From DASQUK01 sp963756425 (GTDB taxonomy: Bacteria; Actinomycetota; Acidimicrobiia; Acidimicrobiales; VFJN01), in assembly GCA_963756425.1 (NCBI GenBank), contig CAVWNW010000007.1:248001-312000 (forward strand): 64,000 nt of DNA, written 5' to 3'. The position numbers and the translations under genes were made by a program. The notes beneath the pieces were generated by a model. That model was not told the DNA's origin, ran no database searches, and saw only the letters and a program-made list of their open reading frames with translations. This document shows, piece by piece, positions 60,746-64,000 of the stretch. The first letter of the stretch is position 1. Each line of letters opens with the position of its first letter.

Positions 60746-61621
60746 GTGCCCGAGCAGGATTGGTTGCTGGATCGATTCGAGGCCAACCGTGTGCATCTGC
60801 GGGGGGTGGCGTACCGGATGCTCGGGTCCCGGGCGGAGGCCGACGACGCCGTCCAGGAGGCGTGGCTGCGCCTCAGCGGGGCCGATGCCGACGAGATCGA
60901 GAACCTGGGCGGCTGGCTGACGACCGTTGTCGCCCGGGTGTCGCTGGACATGCTGCGTTCGCGGGCGTCCCGGCGCGAGGACGCCGCCGGCGCCGACCTT
61001 TCCGACCGCCGGGGGATCCCGGGGACGGGCGGGGATCCAGCGGACGAGGCGCTGCTGGTCGACTCGGTCGGCTCGGCGCTCCTCGTGGTCCTCGACACGC
61101 TGAGCCCGGCCGAGCGGCTGGCATTCGTGCTGCACGACATCTTCGCCGTGCCCTTCGACGAGATCGGTCCCATCATCGGCCGCTCCTCGACCGCGGCCAA
61201 GCAGCTTGCCAGCCGGGCTCGCCACAAGGTCCAGGGCACGGGGCCGGCGCCCGACGCCGACGCCGCTCGCCAGCGGGAGGTCGTCGACGCGTTCCTGGCG
61301 GCCTCGCGGCGGGTGACTTCGACGCGCTCGGTGGCGCTGCTCGATCCCGACGTCGTCCTCGAGGCCGACGCCGCGGCCGTCCGGATGGGTTCGCCGGCCA
61401 AGATCCGGGGCGCCGTTGCCGTGGCCGGAACCTTCTCCGGTCGGGCGCAGGCGGCTCGGCCAGCGCTCATCGACGGCGTCGTCGGCGTCGTATGGGCCGT
61501 CAAGGGGCGGCCAAGGGTGGCGTGGGACCTCACGATCAGCCACGGCAAGATCGTGCACATCGACATGCTCGCCGCCGGCGACAGCCTCGACCTCCTCGAC
61601 CTGGCCGTTCTCGACGACTGA
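60746..61621 (+). CDS. sigJ: ECF sigma factor, SigJ type, with SnoaL-like C-terminus
   Basis: A 291-residue ECF41/SigJ-type sigma factor. Sigma-70 region 2 (FEANRVHLRGVAYRMLGSRA EADDAVQEAWLRL) and region 4 (LSPAERLAFVLHDIFAVPFD EIGPIIGRSSTAAKQLASRA) are followed by a SnoaL-like domain that normally senses a ligand and controls activity. Codons about 189-195 (RVTSTRS) are in the wrong frame: a missing base near 61309 and an extra base near 61330 compensate each other. Correction gives AGDFDAL, the family consensus. GTG 60746 has GAAGG upstream. Confidence 0.9.
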   Translation: MPEQDWLLDRFEANRVHLRGVAYRMLGSRAEADDAVQEAWLRLSGADADEIENLGGWLTTVVARVSLDMLRSRASRREDAAGADLSDRRGIPGTGGDPADEALLVDSVGSALLVVLDTLSPAERLAFVLHDIFAVPFDEIGPIIGRSSTAAKQLASRARHKVQGTGPAPDADAARQREVVDAFLAASRRVTSTRSVALLDPDVVLEADAAAVRMGSPAKIRGAVAVAGTFSGRAQAARPALIDGVVGVVWAVKGRPRVAWDLTISHGKIVHIDMLAAGDSLDLLDLAVLDD

Positions 61622-61663
61622 GATGCCGAGCGGACTGGTCGGCTGAGGCTCCGACCCGGGCCC

Positions 61664-61948
61664 TCAGCGGCGGCCGCGCAGGCGCGCCTTGCGCAGTGCC
61701 TCGCGGACGGCCGCCAGCCCCGCCGCGTCGACGTGCGCGGTGACCACACGATGGGCGGCGTCCATCGCCTCGTCGGGAGTCTCGTAGCCGCCAAGCCACA
61801 GCCCGTCGGCGTAGCCGGACGCCTCGAAGGGGATGAAGGCACCCCAGCGGCCGTCCCAGCCGGGGACGACATGGGCGAACGAGTAGCCCGTGGCGTCGGT
61901 GCCCTCCCAGCCGTCCCGGAACGTCTTCCGGCTCCACGTGAGGCCCAC
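61664..61948 (-). CDS. Small hypothetical protein divergent from SRAP
   Basis: A 94-residue protein starting at GTG 61948: GLTWSRKTFRDGWEGTDATG YSFAHVVPGWDGRWGAFIPF EASGYADGLWLGGYETPDEA, then a helical tail. No family recognised. It shares the LexA-like box with the divergent SRAP gene and so may belong to the DNA-damage response. The larger open frame to 62293 is antisense. Confidence 0.65.
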   Translation of the reverse strand: MGLTWSRKTFRDGWEGTDATGYSFAHVVPGWDGRWGAFIPFEASGYADGLWLGGYETPDEAMDAAHRVVTAHVDAAGLAAVREALRKARLRGRR

Positions 61949-61952
61949 TACA

Positions 61953-61966
61953 CGAACGTACGTTCG
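61953..61966. promoter_or_regulatory. LexA-like SOS box CGAACGTACGTTCG
   Basis: A perfect 14-bp palindrome with the core GAAC-N4-GTTC, the actinobacterial LexA consensus. It is 5 bp from the GTG at 61948 and 38 bp before the SRAP GTG at 62004. It is the only match of this kind that I found in the window. Confidence 0.75.
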
Positions 61967-62003
61967 CAACCCTCGAGGCTCAAGGCCGATATCGTGCGCG
62001 CCC

Positions 62004-62693
62004 GTGTGCGGTCGGTTCACCTCCTCGTCCCCGCCCGACGTCGTCGCTGCGTACTTCGACGCCGCAATCCGCGAGACGTTGGTCGAGCCGTCGTGGAACG
62101 TGGCGCCCACCGATGGCGTCCACGCCGTGATCGAGGCGGAGGACGAGCGATGGCTGGACGTCCTGCGCTGGGGTCTGGTGCCCTGGTGGTCGAAGGACAC
62201 GCGGGGTGCGGCGCGGATGATCAACGCCCGTGCGGAGACGCTCTCGTCCAAGCCTGCGTACCGAGAGGCGTTCGAGAAGCGCCGCTGCATCATCCCCGCC
62301 GACGGCTTCTACGAGTGGCGGCTCCTCGACGACGGCAAGTCGAAGCAGCCGTACTTCATCCGCCGCCGCGACGGCGACCCGATGGCGTTCGCAGGCCTGG
62401 GGGCTATCTGGCGCACCCCGGAGGACGGGCGGTTGCGCACCTGCTCCATCGTCACCACCAAGGCCAACGACACCGTCGCGCCACTGCATGACCGGATGCC
62501 GGTCGTCCTGCCGCCGACGGCCTGGGATGCCTGGCTGGATCCCGGAAACTGGGACATGGTCACGCTGGCCCGCCTTCTGGTGCCGGCCCCCGCCGAGCTG
62601 CTGACCGCATATCCGGTCTCCGGCCTCGTGAACAGCGTGCGCAACAACGGGCCCGAGCTCATCGCCGAAGCCGCCCCGTTGCCGTCAAGCTGA
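62004..62693 (+). CDS. SRAP / YedK (HMCES) abasic-site crosslinking protein
   Basis: A 229-residue SOS-response-associated peptidase-domain protein. MCGRFT places the catalytic Cys2 right after the initiator, provided the GTG at 62004 is the start. Asn in SWNVAPT, Glu in FYEW and His in PLHDRMPVVL complete the active site, which forms a thiazolidine crosslink with abasic sites in single-stranded DNA. The TATCGT hexamer (61990-61995) is 8 nt before the GTG (leaderless). A LexA-like box at 61953 and UdgX elsewhere in the window make DNA-repair regulation likely. Confidence 0.95.
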   Translation: MCGRFTSSSPPDVVAAYFDAAIRETLVEPSWNVAPTDGVHAVIEAEDERWLDVLRWGLVPWWSKDTRGAARMINARAETLSSKPAYREAFEKRRCIIPADGFYEWRLLDDGKSKQPYFIRRRDGDPMAFAGLGAIWRTPEDGRLRTCSIVTTKANDTVAPLHDRMPVVLPPTAWDAWLDPGNWDMVTLARLLVPAPAELLTAYPVSGLVNSVRNNGPELIAEAAPLPSS

Positions 62694-62731
62694 CCGTCGG
62701 GTGCTGCCTCGCTGGCGGCCGGGCCGACGGC

Positions 62732-62771
62732 ACCGGCCCCCGGGCGGGGGGAAATGTGCCCGGGGGCCGGT
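62732..62771. terminator. 14-bp perfect GC-rich hairpin after SRAP
   Basis: accggcccccgggc (62732-62745) and gcccgggggccggt (62758-62771) with a 12-nt loop, 39 bp after the SRAP stop, between convergent genes; probably bidirectional. The 62694-62949 spacer holds nothing else that I can support. Confidence 0.8.
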
Positions 62772-62949
62772 GGCCTCCCGGCCGCGTACCCGGTGCATGC
62801 GGAGCCGATACCCACAGCCGACGCGGCACCGCCCCCCGACTGGCGGCCGAGGGGCTGGCGCGCAACAGCCCCCCGACGGGCAGGCCAAGGAGCTGTCGCC
62901 CGTTCCTGCTACCCGGACGATCCCGGAGTCAGACGTCCCGACCGCTCGG

Positions 62950-63183
62950 TCACCGTCGCCAGCGTGACCACGAGCGACCGCCCCCACCCTCACCCTCGGC
63001 CTCGCGGCGCTGGCGGAGCTGCTCGACGATGAAGGCGCTGTGCCGGTCCAGGGCGTCGACGAACTCGTCGGACGTGATGATGCCCTTCTCGACCAGGAGG
63101 TCCCGCAACGCCAACACGGCGGCGGTCGACGCGACGATGCCCTCCGCCGGGTCGAGCGGGTCGAGCGGATCGTCCGCGGACAT
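62950..63183 (-). CDS. Small hypothetical protein, SHOCT-like helix
   Basis: A 77-residue protein: MSADDPLDPLDPAEGIVAST followed by ALRDLLVEKGIITSDEFVDA LDRHSAFIVEQLRQRREAE and a Gly/Arg tail. The LxxLxxKGIITxxEF pattern resembles SHOCT-type and nitrile-hydratase-like helical hairpins. Function unknown. Confidence 0.65.
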   Translation of the reverse strand: MSADDPLDPLDPAEGIVASTAAVLALRDLLVEKGIITSDEFVDALDRHSAFIVEQLRQRREAEGEGGGGRSWSRWRR

Positions 63184-63307
63184 GCCAGACAGCTTGCCAC
63201 CCCCGGCGCTCGCCGACCCCGGTTGGCGCATCCGGCGGAGCCAAGGCGTTGCGCTACCTTGTCGCGGCGTCCTCGACATCGTCGTCGCGGCTCGTGAGGT
63301 GGGCAAC

Positions 63308-63694
63308 GTGCTGCAGCGGATCGACATGGTGGCGATGTATGTGCGCGACTGGCAGTCCGCGCTCACCTGGTATCGGGACAAGCTCGGCTTCGTGGTCGCA
63401 TACATCGAGGAAGATCATCGCTTCGCCGTGCTGGCGTTGTCGGGCGGAGGGCCGGTCCTCCACCTCGTCGGGGACGAGACCCGCCAGCCCGGTCATCGGA
63501 ACCGCTGCGTCCCGAACATCGCGGTCGACGACTTCGACGCCACGCTCGCGGACCTGGGGGCGCGTGGGGTGCAGATCCTGGACGTGGTCGACGACTTGGA
63601 CGACGGATATCGGCTCGCCCGCCTGACCGACCTCGAGGGCAACGAGCTCAACATCTACACCACGGTGGCGAGGATCACGGCCCCGCCGGCGTGA
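63308..63694 (+). CDS. Glyoxalase / VOC superfamily protein
   Basis: A 128-residue VOC-fold protein (IDMVAMYVRDWQSALTWYRD KLGF, FAVLALSGGGPVLHLV, VDDFDATLADLGARGVQIL, LTDLEGNELNIYT), typical of glyoxalase-type proteins with unknown substrates. GTG 63308 has GGTGGG just upstream, so the much longer open frame is rejected. Confidence 0.85.
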   Translation: MLQRIDMVAMYVRDWQSALTWYRDKLGFVVAYIEEDHRFAVLALSGGGPVLHLVGDETRQPGHRNRCVPNIAVDDFDATLADLGARGVQILDVVDDLDDGYRLARLTDLEGNELNIYTTVARITAPPA

Positions 63695-63745
63695 CCGAGC
63701 GTGCCTAGTGGGCGCTGAGAGCCACCCACCCCATAGCCTGCGGCG

Positions 63746-64000
63746 ATGGGCCTGACAGAGCAGGACATCGACTTCCTGACCGACCACCACGCGGCGGCGA
63801 TGATCACCGTGGGGCGTGACGGCACTCCGAAGGTGTCACGTGTCGGCGTGGCCCTCGTGGACGGCAAGCTCGAGAGCAGTGGCACGGCCGACCGCGTCCG
63901 GACCCGCCGGTTGCGCCGCGACCCCCGCTGCACCCTGTACGTCTACGACCCCGGCTACGCCTGGCTGGCACTCGAGACCTCGGTGACGATCCTCGACGGG
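63746..64000 (+). CDS. PPOX-class (pyridoxamine-oxidase-like) F420/FMN protein, 5' part
   Basis: The first 85 codons (ITVGRDGTPKVSRVGVALVD GKLESSGTADRVRTRRLRRD PRCTLYV) match the split beta-barrel PPOX family that reduces substrates with F420 or FMN; the gene runs off the window. TAGCCT at 63734-63739 lies 6 nt before ATG 63746 (leaderless). Confidence 0.9.
   Translation, partial: MGLTEQDIDFLTDHHAAAMITVGRDGTPKVSRVGVALVDGKLESSGTADRVRTRRLRRDPRCTLYVYDPGYAWLALETSVTILDG

Noticed and set aside
61949..62293. Extension of the small minus-strand gene upstream of 61948
   Set aside because: It is antisense to the SRAP gene and would cross the LexA-like box; the GTG at 61948 gives a compact protein.

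Overview
The window is 64 kb of very GC-rich DNA with tightly packed genes on both strands. Its content is typical of Actinomycetota: two SigF/SigB-like sigma factors, SigJ, CsbD, LLM flavoproteins, F420/PPOX-type oxidase, LuxR/AfsR-style TPR proteins, UdgX, a DUF4032 protein and many leaderless start codons. The small Zn-ribbon and winged-helix genes and the ACAD10/11-like dehydrogenase fit an environmental lineage such as Acidimicrobiia, but that class is an inference. No plasmid, phage, insertion sequence or CRISPR array is visible.

Layout. 0-9 kb: two DUF202 membrane proteins, a divergent pair of AI-2E family transporters sharing one promoter core, an acyl-CoA dehydrogenase with its TetR regulator, DUF4032, DUF1990 and a winged-helix (AlkZ-like) protein, then tRNA-Cys. 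9-13 kb: ferredoxin, cold-shock protein, then a sparse stretch of small hypothetical genes, an 18-bp repeat and a decayed kinase gene. 13-30 kb: quinone-reductase-like MDR, secreted protein, metallo-beta-lactamase fold protein, a divergent TPR / adenylate cyclase-ATPase pair, a tightly overlapping catabolic operon (NTF2-like, SDR, Baeyer-Villiger monooxygenase, amidohydrolase), a kinase, threonine-dehydratase-like enzyme, stress membrane protein, peroxiredoxin and a large flippase-like protein. 30-42 kb: phosphoesterase, acetyltransferase, NlpC/P60-like protein, an operon of acidic peptide / cupin (JmjC) oxygenase / sucrase-ferredoxin protein, LLM oxidoreductase, CsbD, DUF429, a GH3 beta-glucosidase, a frameshifted gene of unknown function and an APH-type kinase. 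42-51 kb: a secreted M14 carboxypeptidase, UdgX, a CBS protein, and a stress-sigma cluster with two SigF-like factors around a sensor/anti-sigma pair. 51-64 kb: cold-shock protein, PutA, Lrp, HPPD, tRNA-Val, cytochrome P450 with ferredoxin, a cNMP-binding-domain histidine kinase, SigJ, an SRAP protein behind a LexA-like box, a glyoxalase and a PPOX protein.

Three sequence-level themes run across the window. First, four intergenic loci carry the same nested double inverted repeat; at one of them the right arm has been amplified into a 29-bp tandem array. Second, at least fourteen genes have a TANNNT -10 hexamer only 6-8 nt before the start codon, which predicts leaderless mRNAs, and two divergent gene pairs have overlapping opposed -10 elements. 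Third, from about 40 kb onward six otherwise well-conserved genes carry 1-2 nt indels, mostly in short C/G runs or GC repeats. One gene has two mutually compensating indels. This looks more like residual assembly error than six independent pseudogenes, so those reading frames should be treated as provisional.
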